NCBI RefSeq assembly: GCF_030690045.1
Contig: NZ_JAUYHK010000010.1
Location: 124,001 to 188,000 of the forward strand
Source: Thalassospira sp.
GTDB lineage: Bacteria; Pseudomonadota; Alphaproteobacteria; Rhodospirillales; Thalassospiraceae
DNA: 64,000 nt
Direction: 5' to 3'
How positions within the stretch are numbered: position 1 is the first letter of the stretch; every line of letters begins with the position of its first letter. The notes below the pieces were generated by a model. The model ran no database searches and was not told where the DNA came from. It saw only the letters and a list, made by a program, of their open reading frames with translations. Shown here one piece after another: positions 36,557 through 47,006 of the stretch. The position numbers were made by a program, and so were the translations under genes.

Positions 36557-36946
36557 CTATTGTGCCCCTGCGCCGCAAGGATTGATCGCGGCACACGGGT
36601 TCACTGCGGCGCAGGGATTTATCGCCGCACAAGGATTGGCAGGCGCACAAGGACTGGCGGCACAGGGATTACCCGCACCACACGGATTATAGGCCCCGCA
36701 TGGATTGGCTGCACAAGGGTTCCCGGCAGCACAAGGGTTCATCGCCCCACACGGGTTGCCCGCAGCACAGGGATTCCCTGCCGCACACGGATTTGCCGCA
36801 CCACACGGATTGCCACCGTCATCTGGCACCGCCGCCGGGCGGGCAATTGCCGCCGGGTTGGGCTGATTCGCGATATGATCGGCGGCCACCGCCCCGGTTG
36901 CGGCCAGAAACACCGCGCCATATAAAAGATAATTGCGTTCGCTCAT
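36557..36946 (-). CDS. Cys-rich NPC(A/G)A hexapeptide-repeat protein
   Basis: 129 residues. A hydrophobic signal/anchor (about 7-22: LLYGAVFLAATGAVAA) leads into about 14 tandem units of the form NPCAAx or NPCGAx (from residue 46 to the end), giving 14 cysteines mostly six residues apart and no other Cys. The underlying DNA is an 18-bp repeat. Its ATG overlaps the stop of the YeeE/YedE gene (ATGA), so they are coupled. Similar NPCAAK-type strings exist in uncharacterised proteobacterial exported proteins. Metal or sulfane-sulfur binding outside the cytoplasm is an inference from composition and context. Confidence 0.75.
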   Translation of the reverse strand: MSERNYLLYGAVFLAATGAVAADHIANQPNPAAIARPAAVPDDGGNPCGAANPCAAGNPCAAGNPCGAMNPCAAGNPCAANPCGAYNPCGAGNPCAASPCAPANPCAAINPCAAVNPCAAINPCGAGAQ

Positions 36947-38160
36947 TTCTTTTTAAATCCATCAAGCCCAAACAGCGGACGCAGCCAAATCCCGATCAGA
37001 CTGCCGCCAAAGGCCGCACCAAACCATAACCAGCCATGCAAACTGCCCGAGGCAATGCCGCTAAACAGCGCCCCGATATTGCAGCCAAAGGCCAGCCTGG
37101 CGCCATAACCCATCAGAAGCCCGCCAATCGCCGCCGCCAGCAACGATGCCAGCGGCACCGCAACCTTTGGTGCAAATTTCCCGGCCAATGCGGCGGCAAG
37201 GGCCGCGCCAATCACAATGCCGAAATTCATCACCGATGTTGTATCCATCAACACCGACCGCGACAGCGCCAAGGCCGGTCCGGGCCAGTTCCAGAATTCC
37301 CACGTCGCCACCGGAATGCCGACCGCCTGCGCAATCTTCGCCCCCCACAGGCCAAACCCAAACGTGATCGACCACGGATGACCGGCAATCAGCAAGGTGG
37401 CAATATTGATTGCGGCCAGTAAAATACCGGTCCCGACCAGCGGCCACGGCCCATGCAGCACCCGCGCCAGCCCCGACCGCGCCGCAGGTGCGGCGGCTTC
37501 CAGCGATCCATGCGCCCGGCGTTCAATCACAATCGTTGCCAGAACCACCAGTGCCAGCACCCCGAACGTCACCGCAACACCGCCAAAAATGCCCAGTTCA
37601 GTCCCCAGACTGATCGGCGGCAAGGACGGCAGCGCCAGCCATGCGGGCAAATGCGCCGACCCGATCACCGCCCCGATGATGAAAAACACCAGCGTCACCA
37701 ACATCCGCGCACTGCCACCGCCCACGGTAAACAGCGTGCCCGATCCGCATCCGCCGCCCAATTGCATGCCCAGCCCGAACAGGGCCGCACCAAACAGTAC
37801 CGATACCCCGACCGGGGCCATCGCCCCGACAATCGGTTGCCCAAAGGGCGAACCAAGCGCCAGCAACGGAATAAAGGCGACCGTCGCCACCGCAATCATT
37901 ACCATCTGGGCACGCATCGCCCGCCCGCGCCGCTCGACGGCCAACCGGCGCCAGCCGCCGGTAAAACCGAACGCCGCATGATACAGCGCCATGCCCAGCA
38001 CCCCGCCCATGCCATACAGCACGGCCTGACGCAGACCGGCGGCCTGCGCAATCGCAATGGCACCAAGAACAAAAATCGCGGCAATCAGGGCCGCAGCCCC
38101 GCGATCAAACGGCACCCGGCCCGGCATGGAACCGGCGGACGAAAGACGGATTTCACTCAT
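36943..38160 (-). CDS. YeeE/YedE family sulfur transporter
   Basis: 405 residues, about ten membrane helices in two repeats. The conserved cysteine signatures GGGCGSGTL (Cys138) and FGCNIGALFSG (Cys360) match YeeE/TsuA, the thiosulfate uptake channel in which such cysteines relay thiosulfate. The neighbours (periplasmic rhodanese upstream, Cys-repeat protein downstream, ATGA overlap) support a sulfur-compound substrate. Some YeeE homologues are instead linked to selenium, so thiosulfate is likely but unproven. Confidence 0.9.
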   Translation of the reverse strand: MSEIRLSSAGSMPGRVPFDRGAAALIAAIFVLGAIAIAQAAGLRQAVLYGMGGVLGMALYHAAFGFTGGWRRLAVERRGRAMRAQMVMIAVATVAFIPLLALGSPFGQPIVGAMAPVGVSVLFGAALFGLGMQLGGGCGSGTLFTVGGGSARMLVTLVFFIIGAVIGSAHLPAWLALPSLPPISLGTELGIFGGVAVTFGVLALVVLATIVIERRAHGSLEAAAPAARSGLARVLHGPWPLVGTGILLAAINIATLLIAGHPWSITFGFGLWGAKIAQAVGIPVATWEFWNWPGPALALSRSVLMDTTSVMNFGIVIGAALAAALAGKFAPKVAVPLASLLAAAIGGLLMGYGARLAFGCNIGALFSGIASGSLHGWLWFGAAFGGSLIGIWLRPLFGLDGFKKK

Positions 38161-38249
38161 GACAAAGCCTTGTCAAACACCAAAAATCAAACGCCACCGC
38201 ACCCGGTATGATGTCGGGATGCGGTGGCACATCACAAAGTCATAACAGA

Positions 38250-39185
38250 TTATTGTGCCGGAACAACCACATCGCGCGATGCATCGGCCGCCCATTCGGT
38301 CATCGATCCGTCATACATGCGGGTATTTTTATTCCCCATCACTTCCGACAGACCAAACCACGCCACAGACGCCCAGTGGCCAGTATTGCAATAGGCAATC
38401 TCGTCGGCCTCCGGTGCCACACCGGCGGTCCCCACCAGTTGCGCAATCACATCCGATGCCACAAACGCGCCTTTCTGATCATCATAAAACGCGCTTTGTT
38501 CGATATTGACCGCACCGGGAATCGCCCCGGCCCGCGCAACAATCGGGCTGGTTTGCTGGCCCAGATATTGCGCCTTGGGCCGCGCATCGATCAGGGCCAC
38601 ACCGTTGGCCTGTGCGGCGGCAACATCATCGGCATCGGCCAGCAATTCCGGCCGGAAATTCGCATTGAACGCCACGGTTTCCGGCGTTACCACATCGGTC
38701 GAAGTCTCGCCATTCGCCGCGATCCATGCGCGCTGTCCACCATCAAGGATCGTCACCGCGTCATGACCCAAAACCTTGAAGGTCCAATAAACACGGGTCG
38801 CCGACCCGAAATCGCTGGAATTTTCACCCGCCGGGACGATCACCACCTGGGTGTCGTTATCAATGCCAAGGCTGCCGATTTTCGCCGAAATATCCTCGAC
38901 CGGCGGCAATTGCCCGACCACATCGCCCACCTTGGTGCGCCAGCCAAACTGCGCATAAGACGCCCAGACCGCACCGGGAATATGCCCCACGGCATACGGA
39001 TTGGCATCCTTGGTCGCATCGCGCACATCAACCACCACCAAGGACGGATGATCCAGATTCCCTTCCAGCCACGCCGCATCGACCAATGGCTGATCGGTCA
39101 GACGCTCCGCCTGGGCGGACGAAACCGCCACACCGGAAAAAACAAAAGCAACAGCCGCAACACCGGCCACAAGGAAAGAACGCAT
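38250..39185 (-). CDS. Periplasmic sulfurtransferase with two rhodanese domains
   Basis: 311 residues with a Sec signal peptide (cleavage after SSAQA). The N-terminal rhodanese domain (about 30-155) lacks a catalytic Cys; the C-terminal one (about 175-300) carries Cys266 in the loop YCNTGHWAS. This tandem form is that of thiosulfate/3-mercaptopyruvate sulfurtransferases, which move sulfane sulfur onto thiol acceptors. Its placement 89 bp before the YeeE gene suggests that it processes sulfur compounds outside the inner membrane. Confidence 0.92.
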   Translation of the reverse strand: MRSFLVAGVAAVAFVFSGVAVSSAQAERLTDQPLVDAAWLEGNLDHPSLVVVDVRDATKDANPYAVGHIPGAVWASYAQFGWRTKVGDVVGQLPPVEDISAKIGSLGIDNDTQVVIVPAGENSSDFGSATRVYWTFKVLGHDAVTILDGGQRAWIAANGETSTDVVTPETVAFNANFRPELLADADDVAAAQANGVALIDARPKAQYLGQQTSPIVARAGAIPGAVNIEQSAFYDDQKGAFVASDVIAQLVGTAGVAPEADEIAYCNTGHWASVAWFGLSEVMGNKNTRMYDGSMTEWAADASRDVVVPAQ

Positions 39186-39336
39186 CGGATATCCTCCGTT
39201 AAAATTTTATGTGATACTTATATATTCACCATCTAATTAATGTCAATAATTCATAAAATACAATTTTATTTTGTTATTAATACCCTCAACAAACCTTACC
39301 CACCGGAAAATGGGCACAGCCCAAAACCCACAGTCA

Positions 39337-39354
39337 TTCCCGCGAATGCGGGAA
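39337..39354. repeat. REP-like hairpin
   Basis: TTCCCGC-GAAT-GCGGGAA, with GTCA before it, resembles the GTCATTCCCGCGAA-type palindromes scattered between genes of many proteobacteria. Only this copy is present in the window. It may also help end the leftward tetR transcript. Confidence 0.4.
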
Positions 39355-39419
39355 ACCATATTTTATATCAACATGTTATGGGTTTCGGGGCATTCTTGAA
39401 GGAAACGCCCCATGCAGGA

Positions 39420-40169
39420 TCACGGCCTCAAACTATTCAAATACCGCGCAAATTCCCGCGAGAATGCCGCATGGGTTTCGCTGCTGCGCAAGGATGGCGG
39501 GCGGGTCAGAAAGCCATGCAGGGTAGCAATGATGAATTCGGCGACCGAGGCCGGTTCGGCGTCGGTGCGGATGAAATGGCCGAATTGCGACCGGCTGATA
39601 TGCCCGGCCAGCCCGCGCCGCCAATGCCGGTATGCCCCGTCAATCCGGCGGCGCAAATTATCGTCAAGATCGGCGGCCTCGGCCGCAAACCGCGCCAGCG
39701 GGCAACCCCCATCAAGGGCGGCGGGGGCCGCATCGCTGCCCAGAATATCAACCTGCGCCATCAAAACCGGCAACACATCCTCCTGCCCGGCCAGCGGATC
39801 CAGCCACACAGTGTTGATATAATCAGGCAGGCATTCCTCGATCACCGCATGGCCCAGCTTCGCCTTGCCGGGAAAATGATGATACAGCGCCCCCTTGGTC
39901 ACGCCGGTTTTATCCAGAATCCGCGCAATCGACGCCCCGGAAAATCCGGCATGGCGGATTTCGGCAAAGGCCGCGTCCAGCAGCATCCGGCGCGTTGCCG
40001 CCCCGGCGGCTTCCTTGCGCATCATCGCCACCCGTCGCCCGTCGCGCGGCACAATCCCGGCAGGAACACCTGCATTTCCCCCGGCATTCCCCCCGGTCTC
40101 GGAGCCTTCCGGGGCCGATACCACAGAAAGATCAGACGGATCAGCAGGATGCAGGGGCGGATGGGTCAT
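39420..40169 (-). CDS. TetR family transcriptional regulator
   Basis: 249 residues as called. The TetR helix-turn-helix (GFSGASIARILDKTGVTKGALYHHFPGKAKLG) begins only about 65 residues in; the preceding part is a Pro/Ala/Gly-rich extension (NAGGNAGVPAG). Starts at 40214, 40169 and 40025 are all possible; the last gives normal family length, and the extension may be untranslated. The C-terminal domain resembles TetR_C_6-type AcrR relatives with GGCPLARFAAEA. Target unknown. Confidence 0.8.
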   Translation of the reverse strand: MTHPPLHPADPSDLSVVSAPEGSETGGNAGGNAGVPAGIVPRDGRRVAMMRKEAAGAATRRMLLDAAFAEIRHAGFSGASIARILDKTGVTKGALYHHFPGKAKLGHAVIEECLPDYINTVWLDPLAGQEDVLPVLMAQVDILGSDAAPAALDGGCPLARFAAEAADLDDNLRRRIDGAYRHWRRGLAGHISRSQFGHFIRTDAEPASVAEFIIATLHGFLTRPPSLRSSETHAAFSREFARYLNSLRP

Positions 40170-40301
40170 GGCGATCTTTCGGATCGGGTTCTGATCGGGT
40201 TCGAGCTGTTTCATTATGCCCGCAGGGTCGCGTCTTTTGCCGCCAAGGTCAATATCGCAACGCGCACTCCCACAGCCGCCCCTTGCAATTCCATGATTTT
40301 C

Positions 40302-40357
40302 GGTCTCTATTTGCCTGTCATTGCAAGAAGGTCTCTATTAACCAGTCATTGCAAGAA
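40302..40357 (+). repeat. Two tandem 28-bp repeats before nadK
   Basis: Units at 40302-40329 and 40330-40357 share GGTCTCTATT at the start and GTCATTGCAAGAA at the end and differ only at three or four inner positions. They end 23 bp before the nadK ATG. Confidence 0.75.
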
Positions 40358-40380
40358 ACCCCGTCGATTGCGGACAGAAG

Positions 40381-41148
40381 ATGCACATTCATTCCATCGC
40401 CTTTGTGGCGGCCGACACCAAAATCGCGCAGGACGCCATGTACCGGCTCAAGCATCGCTATGGCCACCTGTCGCCTGACAAGGCCGATGTCATTGTCGCG
40501 CTGGGCGGCGATGGCTTCATGCTCGAAACCCTGCATCGTTATATGGGCCGCAAGGTGCCGATTTATGGCATGAATCGCGGTACTGTCGGCTTTTTGATGA
40601 ATGAATTTCGCGAATCCGATTTGCCCGAACGCATTGCCGAGGCCCAAACCGTCGCCCTTTCGCCCCTGCAAATGGAGGCCCACACCGTCAGCGGTGAAAG
40701 CCTGTGTGCGCTGGCGATCAACGAGGTATCGTTGCTGCGCGAAACGCGGCAGGCCGCCAAATTGCGCATTCGCATTGATGGCATCGAACGGCTGGCCGAA
40801 CTGGTCTGTGACGGTGCCCTGGTTTGCACCCCGGCAGGCAGCACCGCCTATAACCTGTCGGCGCACGGGCCGATCCTGCCCATGGGAAGCGGCCTTTTGG
40901 CCTTAACCCCGATCAGCCCCTTTCGCCCCCGACGCTGGCGCGGGGCGCTGTTGCCGCATGCGGCCACCGTTACCTTTGACGTGCAGGACCCGGACAAACG
41001 CCCGGTATCGGCCGTCGCCGATTATACCGAAGTCCGCGATGTCGCCCGTGTCACCATCCGCGAGGATCAAACCCTGAAAATCCGTTTGCTGTTTGATCCC
41101 GAACACAATCTCGAAGAACGCATTCTCAAGGAACAGTTTGTCGAATGA
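40381..41148 (+). CDS. nadK: NAD kinase
   Basis: 255 residues, the short alphaproteobacterial form. It phosphorylates NAD to NADP with ATP. The catalytic GGDGFML (about 42-48), [37 protein letters not shown] and [10 protein letters not shown] follow family order. The ATG has little ribosome-site support; it is preceded by two 28-bp tandem repeats. It overlaps argE by 4 bp (ATGA). Confidence 0.95.
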   Translation: MHIHSIAFVAADTKIAQDAMYRLKHRYGHLSPDKADVIVALGGDGFMLETLHRYMGRKVPIYGMNRGTVGFLMNEFRESDLPERIAEAQTVALSPLQMEAHTVSGESLCALAINEVSLLRETRQAAKLRIRIDGIERLAELVCDGALVCTPAGSTAYNLSAHGPILPMGSGLLALTPISPFRPRRWRGALLPHAATVTFDVQDPDKRPVSAVADYTEVRDVARVTIREDQTLKIRLLFDPEHNLEERILKEQFVE

Positions 41149-42341
41149 ACCCTGAATCCGACCGCCCCGCCCGCCCAGCCGAACCGTCTTCAGCCACCCT
41201 GTCCTGGCTGAAACGTCTGATCGCCCATCAAACGGTCAGCCTGACCTCCAACCTTGCCCTGATCAAGGATGTGCAGGCTTTTCTGGAGGGTCTGGGTTAT
41301 CGCTGTGTGACGGTATTTGACGAAACCCACGGCAAGGCCAATCTTTATGCCACCATCGGCCCGGACCTTCCGGGCGGCATTATTCTTTCCGGCCACAGCG
41401 ACGTCGTCCCGGTCGAGGGTCAGAACTGGACAACCGGCCCGTTTGACGCCGATATCCGAGGCGGGCGGCTGTATGGCCGCGGGGCCTGCGACATGAAGGG
41501 TTTTCTGGCCTGCCTGCTGGCAAAGGCCGAATCCTTTGCCGGGGCTCCCTTGCGCGTGCCGGTCCATCTCGCCTTTACCTATGACGAAGAAGTCGGTTGT
41601 CTGGGCGTGCCATCCCTGGTCGAGGCGATCAACGCCCTGCCGCACAAACCCGCCATGTGCATCGTCGGCGAGCCAACCAATATGCAGGTGATCACCCAGC
41701 ACAAGGGCAAATATTCCGCCCGTGCCCATTTCACCGGCCGCGCCGGTCATTCATCGCTGCCGGGTGAAGGGGTGAATGCAGTGGAATTTGCCGCCGAATT
41801 TGTGGTGTTCTTGCGCAGGCTCGGCCAGAAATTCCGCACCGATGGCCCGCATGATGATGATTTCACCCCCAACCACACGACATTTCATAGCGGCGTCATT
41901 CAGGGCGGCACGCAGCTTAACATCATCCCGCAAAACTGCTTTGTCGATTTTGAATTCCGCAACCTGCCCAATCATGACCGCGACGAGCTGAAATCCCTGG
42001 TTTTCCAGTATCTCGACACGATCCTGATCCCGCAAATGCGTGAGATTTACCCCGATGTCGGCGTAGAGATCGAGGTGGTATCGGACATGCCCGGCCTTGC
42101 CACCGGCGACGATGCGCAAATCACAAAACTGGTGATGGAACTGACCGGGGCCAACACCACTGGCAAGGTCAGCTTCGGCACCGAAGCCGGGGTGTTTTCC
42201 GCAATGGGCGACATCCCCACCGTGGTTTGTGGCCCCGGCAACATCGAACAGGCCCACAAACCCGACGAATATATAGAACTCGACCAACTCGCCCGCTGCG
42301 AGGTGTTTCTCGATAAACTGACGGCGGTTTTGGGGCGGTAA
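41145..42341 (+). CDS. argE: Acetylornithine deacetylase (M20 family)
   Basis: 398 residues of the ArgE/DapE metallopeptidase group. Metal ligands: His in SGHSDVVPV, Asp in GRGACDMKG, Glu-Glu in TYDEEVG, Glu in IVGEPT and the distal His in AHKPDEY. A dimerisation domain lies between ([12 protein letters not shown]). It would release ornithine from N-acetylornithine in arginine synthesis. Translationally coupled to nadK. Confidence 0.92.
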   Translation: MNPESDRPARPAEPSSATLSWLKRLIAHQTVSLTSNLALIKDVQAFLEGLGYRCVTVFDETHGKANLYATIGPDLPGGIILSGHSDVVPVEGQNWTTGPFDADIRGGRLYGRGACDMKGFLACLLAKAESFAGAPLRVPVHLAFTYDEEVGCLGVPSLVEAINALPHKPAMCIVGEPTNMQVITQHKGKYSARAHFTGRAGHSSLPGEGVNAVEFAAEFVVFLRRLGQKFRTDGPHDDDFTPNHTTFHSGVIQGGTQLNIIPQNCFVDFEFRNLPNHDRDELKSLVFQYLDTILIPQMREIYPDVGVEIEVVSDMPGLATGDDAQITKLVMELTGANTTGKVSFGTEAGVFSAMGDIPTVVCGPGNIEQAHKPDEYIELDQLARCEVFLDKLTAVLGR

Positions 42342-42401
42342 TAATAGTCATAGACCAATTCACGACTTGACGAACCGGTCAGGATCGCCAAAAACAAAAG
42401 A

Positions 42402-42425
42402 GCGGATACTGTTTCCAGTATCCGC
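42402..42425. terminator. Hairpin after argE
   Basis: GCGGATACTG and CAGTATCCGC form a perfect 10-bp stem 60 bp after the argE stop; the following tract is only moderately T-rich. Confidence 0.6.
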
Positions 42426-42500
42426 CCTCTCTTCACGCGCACGACGGCGGGGTCGGGGGACTTGCAGATTTATTCTGCATACCGTCGCGAGCGCGACCGC

Positions 42501-42532
42501 AAGGCCGGTCCGGGTTTATCCGGACCGGCCTT
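42501..42532. terminator. Bidirectional terminator of RND operon
   Basis: AAGGCCGGTCCGG (42501-42513) and its exact complement (42520-42532) flank a 6-nt loop, with TTGTTGTTT on the plus side. It is 5 bp from the RND pump stop codon. Confidence 0.7.
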
Positions 42533-42537
42533 GTTGT

Positions 42538-45500
42538 TTATTCTGCCGGGTGCTGCTGCGGGGCTTCCACCTCGCCTGCGGCCTGACGTTTGCGCGAAAA
42601 CGCCCCGACAATCACGATAAAGAACAGTGGCACAAAGAAGATGGCAAGAACCGTTGCGGCAATCATGCCGCCCATCACCCCGGTCCCAACCGCGACCCGC
42701 GCCCCGGCCCCGGCCCCGGTGCTGATCGCCAGCGGCAAAACACCAAGGGTAAAGGCCATCGAGGTCATGATGATCGGGCGCAAGCGCTGCCGTGCGGCTT
42801 CCACGGTGGCGTCCAGCAACGTCATCCCCTCGTCATACAAATCGCGGGCGAACTCGACAATCAGGATGGCGTTTTTCGCTGACAGCCCGATGGTCGTCAG
42901 CAAGGCCACCTGAAAATACACGTCATCGGGCAATCCGCGCAGCAAGGCCGCCGCAACCGCACCCAAAACGCCCAGCGGCACCACCATCATCACCGAGAAC
43001 GGGATCGACCAGCTTTCATACAAGGCCGCCAGACACAGGAACACCACAATCATCGACAAGGCATAAAGGGCGGGGGCCTGCGCCCCGGCTTCGCGTTCCT
43101 CATAGGAAAGCCCGGTCCATTCCAGTCCGATCCCCGGCGGCAATTGCGCCACCATCTGTTCCATGGCGGCCATTGCCTCGCCGGAACTGATACCCGGCGC
43201 CGCCTGCCCCTGAATATTCAGGGATGACAGGCCGGTAAACCGTTCCAGACGCGGCGACCCAAAGGTCCAGTCGCTGGTCGCAAAGGCCGATACCGGCACC
43301 ATTTCGCCCAGATTGTTGCGGACATACCATTTATCAAGGTCTTCGGGCATCATGCGCGACGGCGCATCGGCCTGCACATACACCTTTTTGACCCGGCCCT
43401 TTTCGGTATAGTCGTTGATATAGGACGACCCCCAGGCCGTGGCCAGCGTCTGGTTGATATCGCCAATCGCAAGGCCCAGCGCACTGGCCTTTTCCTGATC
43501 GATATCGATGCGGAATTGCGGCGTGTCGGCCATGCCATTGGGCCGCACCCCGACCACCGCCGGGTTTTGCCCGGCCATGCCCAGCAACTGGTTGCGTGCC
43601 GCCATCAGGGCGGTGTGCCCGATGCCACCCCGATCGACAAGCTGCATGTCAAAGCCGGTCGCCGTACCCAGTTCGATAATCGCAGGCGGGGCAAAGGCAA
43701 AAACCATCGCCTCGCGGATCTGGGCAAAGGCCCCATAGGCCCGCCCGATGATCGCATTCACCGATTGTTGCGGCTCGGTCCGGTCAGACCAGTCGGCCAG
43801 ATTGACAAAGGCAATCCCGGCATTCTGGCCGCTGCCGGCAAAGCTGAAGCCCGCCACGGTAAACAGACCGCGCACATTGTCCTTTTCGCCTTCCATGAAA
43901 TGGGTTTCGATTTTTTTCAAAACCTCGACGGTACGTTCCTGCGAGGCCCCCGCCGGAAGCTGAACCATCGAAAACATGATCCCCTGATCTTCATCAGGCA
44001 GGAACGAACTGGGCAATCTGGTAAACAGCAGCACCAGAACACCGACCAGCGCCCCATACACCACCAGATAGCGCCATTTGCGATGCACAACATGGCCGAC
44101 ACTGCCCTGATAGAACCGGTTGGTTTTATCAAATCCCCGGTTGAACCAGCCAAAAAAACCGCGTTTTTCATTCGGATCGGTATGGCCGGGTTTAAGCAGG
44201 GTGGCGCACAATGCCGGGGTCAGGACAATCGCGACAATCACCGACAATACCATCGCCGAAACAATGGTGATCGAAAACTGGCGGTAAATCGCCCCGGTCG
44301 ATCCGGCAAAAAACGCCATCGGCACAAACACCGCCGACAGAACCAGCGCAATACCAACAAGCGCACCGGTGATCTGGCCCATCGATTTGCGGGTTGCCTC
44401 ACGCGGGCCCAGCCCGTCTTCATGCATCACACGTTCAACGTTTTCAACAACGACGATGGCGTCATCGACCAAAAGGCCGATTGCCAGCACCATGCCAAAC
44501 ATCGTCAGGGTATTGATCGAATAGCCAAATGCCGCCAAAACCCCGAAAGTTCCCAGCAACACCACCGGCACCGCAATCGTCGGGATCAGGGTGGCGCGGA
44601 AATTCTGCAAGAACAGGAACATCACAAGGAAAACCAGAACCACTGCTTCAAACAGGGTTTTGACCACTTCCTCGATCGAGATTTGCACAAATGGCGTCGT
44701 GTCATAGGGATAGACGACTTCAACGCCATCGGGGAAGAATTCCGACAATTCGGCAACCCGGCTTTTGATCGCCTCGGCGGTATCAAGCGCATTGGCCCCG
44801 GTCGCCAGATTGACGCCGATACCACTGGCGGTCTTGCCGTTATAACGGGCAACCATGTTATAGCTTTCGGCACCGACTTCGATCCGCGCCACATCGCCCA
44901 GCCGCACCTGCGACCCGTCCGTATTGACCCGCACCAGAATGTTGGCGAATTCTTCGGGGGTTTCAAGGCGGCTTTGCGCCGTAATGGTGGCGTTGATCTG
45001 CTGTCCGGCCACCGCCGGCGTGCCGCCGATCTGGCCCAGCGTGATTTCGGTATTCTGGGCGGAAATCGCACTGCTGACATCCGTCACCGACAGGCCATAA
45101 CTCAGCATGCGGTGCGGGTCCAGCCAGATGCGCATAGCGTGTTGCGCCCCGAACACCGTGACATCGCCCACACCGTTGACCCGCGATAACGGGTCCTTGA
45201 CCGTGTTGGTAACAAAATCCGAAAGATCGTTGCCGCTCATGCTGCCATCGGCGGAAACAAAACCGATAACCATCAAAAAGCTGCCACTGGATTTGGTGAC
45301 CGTAACACCCTGTTCCTGCACTTCCTGCGGCAGGGATGCCATCGCGCCTTGCAACTTGTTTTGCACCTGAACCTGGGCGATATCGGGGTCGGCTTCGGCC
45401 TCGAATGTCAGGGTAATGCTGGCGCTGCCCGCCCCGTCACTGGTCGCCGACATATAACGCAGATGATCCAGCCCGCTCATCTGCTGTTCGATGATCTGGG

Positions 45501-45684
45501 TCACGGTGTTTTCCACCGTCTGGGCCGATGCCCCCGGATAGGTCGCGCTGATTTCCACGGTCGGCGGCGCGATGGAAGGATATTGCTCCACCGGCAACTG
45601 CATAATGGACAAACCGCCCGCCAGCATGATCACCAGGGCGATCACCCAGGCAAAGACCGGCCTGTCGATAAAAAATCTTGCCAT
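42538..45684 (-). CDS. RND efflux pump inner-membrane subunit (AcrB/MexB type)
   Basis: 1048 residues, the usual HAE1 length. The proton-relay pair in [16 protein letters not shown] (near 400-415), the Lys in [12 protein letters not shown] (near 940) and the opening [17 protein letters not shown] are intact, so it should be a working multidrug proton antiporter. It follows the adaptor gene by 12 bp. No outer-membrane channel gene follows, so a TolC/OprM protein encoded elsewhere must serve it. Confidence 0.96.
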   Translation of the reverse strand: MARFFIDRPVFAWVIALVIMLAGGLSIMQLPVEQYPSIAPPTVEISATYPGASAQTVENTVTQIIEQQMSGLDHLRYMSATSDGAGSASITLTFEAEADPDIAQVQVQNKLQGAMASLPQEVQEQGVTVTKSSGSFLMVIGFVSADGSMSGNDLSDFVTNTVKDPLSRVNGVGDVTVFGAQHAMRIWLDPHRMLSYGLSVTDVSSAISAQNTEITLGQIGGTPAVAGQQINATITAQSRLETPEEFANILVRVNTDGSQVRLGDVARIEVGAESYNMVARYNGKTASGIGVNLATGANALDTAEAIKSRVAELSEFFPDGVEVVYPYDTTPFVQISIEEVVKTLFEAVVLVFLVMFLFLQNFRATLIPTIAVPVVLLGTFGVLAAFGYSINTLTMFGMVLAIGLLVDDAIVVVENVERVMHEDGLGPREATRKSMGQITGALVGIALVLSAVFVPMAFFAGSTGAIYRQFSITIVSAMVLSVIVAIVLTPALCATLLKPGHTDPNEKRGFFGWFNRGFDKTNRFYQGSVGHVVHRKWRYLVVYGALVGVLVLLFTRLPSSFLPDEDQGIMFSMVQLPAGASQERTVEVLKKIETHFMEGEKDNVRGLFTVAGFSFAGSGQNAGIAFVNLADWSDRTEPQQSVNAIIGRAYGAFAQIREAMVFAFAPPAIIELGTATGFDMQLVDRGGIGHTALMAARNQLLGMAGQNPAVVGVRPNGMADTPQFRIDIDQEKASALGLAIGDINQTLATAWGSSYINDYTEKGRVKKVYVQADAPSRMMPEDLDKWYVRNNLGEMVPVSAFATSDWTFGSPRLERFTGLSSLNIQGQAAPGISSGEAMAAMEQMVAQLPPGIGLEWTGLSYEEREAGAQAPALYALSMIVVFLCLAALYESWSIPFSVMMVVPLGVLGAVAAALLRGLPDDVYFQVALLTTIGLSAKNAILIVEFARDLYDEGMTLLDATVEAARQRLRPIIMTSMAFTLGVLPLAISTGAGAGARVAVGTGVMGGMIAATVLAIFFVPLFFIVIVGAFSRKRQAAGEVEAPQQHPAE

Positions 45685-45696
45685 CAGATAAAATCC

Positions 45697-46884
45697 TTAC
45701 TGGGCCGCTGCCTGCTGGGCATTTGCATCATCCATCGAAACCGGGGTCACAGGGGCACCCGGCCCGATCATCAAAACACCGTCCACCGCAATACGGTCGC
45801 CATCCTCAAGACCGGCGCTGACCACCCAGGCATCTTTCTGGGATTGTTCAATCGTCACATCCTTGGACACAATCGTATTGTCATCGGCAATGGCATAGAC
45901 ATAGGCCGACCCGTCAGGACGCCGCATCACAGAACGCTGCGGCACCAGAAACGCATTTTCAACACGCCCCTGATCAACCGATGCCCGCACAAACATGCCC
46001 GGCAACAAGGTGCCGTCCGGATTGGGGAATACGGCGCGCAGGCGCACGGTGCCGGTGGTTTCATTCACCGTCACTTCGGAAAACTGCAATTTGCCGACAT
46101 GACCATATTCGCCACCGGTTGAATCAATGGTCAGACGCACATCGATTTCACCATCGTCAAATCCCTTGATCCGCCCCGTCGCAATCGCATCGCGGATTTG
46201 CAACAATTTGCCGCCCGCCTGCGTCACATCGACATAAATCGGGTCCAACTGGGTGATGGTTGCAAGGGCATCGGCCTGACTGGCGGTAACCAGGGCACCT
46301 TCGGTAATCCGAGAACTGCCGATCCGGCCCGAAATCGGGGCGACAACACTGGTATATTCCAGATTGATCCGTGCCTTGTCGAGACTGGCCCGTGCGGCCG
46401 CAACCAATGCCTTGCCTTCGGCCTCGTCGGCCACCGCATCGTCATAGGACTGGGTGCTGGCGGCCTGGGTTTTTACCAGTTGTTCATACCGCACGCGGTT
46501 TTTGGCCGCCCGGTCAAGGCTGGCGCGCTGGCGGGCCAGTTCGGCCTCGGCGGCGTCCACTTCGGCCAGATACACATCCTGATTGATCAGATAAAGCTGC
46601 TGCCCGGCCTCAACCAGCGTGCCTTCGGTAAAGCTGCGTTCCTTGACGATCCCGTCCACCTGCGGGCGGATATCTGCCATGCGAAACGCCACGGTCCGAC
46701 CCGGCATTTCACCGCTCAGACCAACCGTCTGCGCCTTCAGGGTCACAAAACCAACCTGCGTTGCCGGGGGCTGTTGCTGTTCGCCCCCTCCCTGTGCGGT
46801 ATCTTCCTGACCGCAGCCCGCCAACAGCAGCGCGAAAGCCGCCAGTCCAACAAATTTGGCATATGAACGAATGGACAAAATCAT
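45697..46884 (-). CDS. RND efflux periplasmic adaptor (AcrA/MexA type)
   Basis: 395 residues. A lipoprotein signal with lipobox LLAGC (Cys near residue 24), then barrel-sandwich halves (VDGIVKERSFTEGTLVEAGQ and TSVVAPISGRIG), a coiled-coil hairpin (about 100-165) and a membrane-proximal domain. It links the pump to an outer-membrane channel. Start MILSIRSY is 49 codons into nothing conserved, and matches a short 5' leader downstream of the TetR operator. Confidence 0.94.
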   Translation of the reverse strand: MILSIRSYAKFVGLAAFALLLAGCGQEDTAQGGGEQQQPPATQVGFVTLKAQTVGLSGEMPGRTVAFRMADIRPQVDGIVKERSFTEGTLVEAGQQLYLINQDVYLAEVDAAEAELARQRASLDRAAKNRVRYEQLVKTQAASTQSYDDAVADEAEGKALVAAARASLDKARINLEYTSVVAPISGRIGSSRITEGALVTASQADALATITQLDPIYVDVTQAGGKLLQIRDAIATGRIKGFDDGEIDVRLTIDSTGGEYGHVGKLQFSEVTVNETTGTVRLRAVFPNPDGTLLPGMFVRASVDQGRVENAFLVPQRSVMRRPDGSAYVYAIADDNTIVSKDVTIEQSQKDAWVVSAGLEDGDRIAVDGVLMIGPGAPVTPVSMDDANAQQAAAQ

Positions 46885-46944
46885 GATCCTTCTGGGTCCC
46901 GACAACAAGGCGATGAAAGCAACCTTGCCATTGTAATTTTCAAT

Positions 46945-46959
46945 ACTGTACGGTACAGT
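46945..46959. promoter_or_regulatory. TetR operator between efflux operon and repressor gene
   Basis: ACTGTAC-G-GTACAGT is a perfect inverted repeat midway between the divergent adaptor and tetR starts, like sites bound by repressors of other RND pumps. One site can control both directions. Confidence 0.7.
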
Positions 46960-47006
46960 ACAGATGATGCGTTGCGAAATCAAGAGGCAAAAAAGGCTTT
47001 TTAATC

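Noticed and set aside
43516-45189. 557-codon open frame on the plus strand
   Set aside because: Antisense shadow of the RND pump gene; composition dominated by Arg, His and Gln with no motif.
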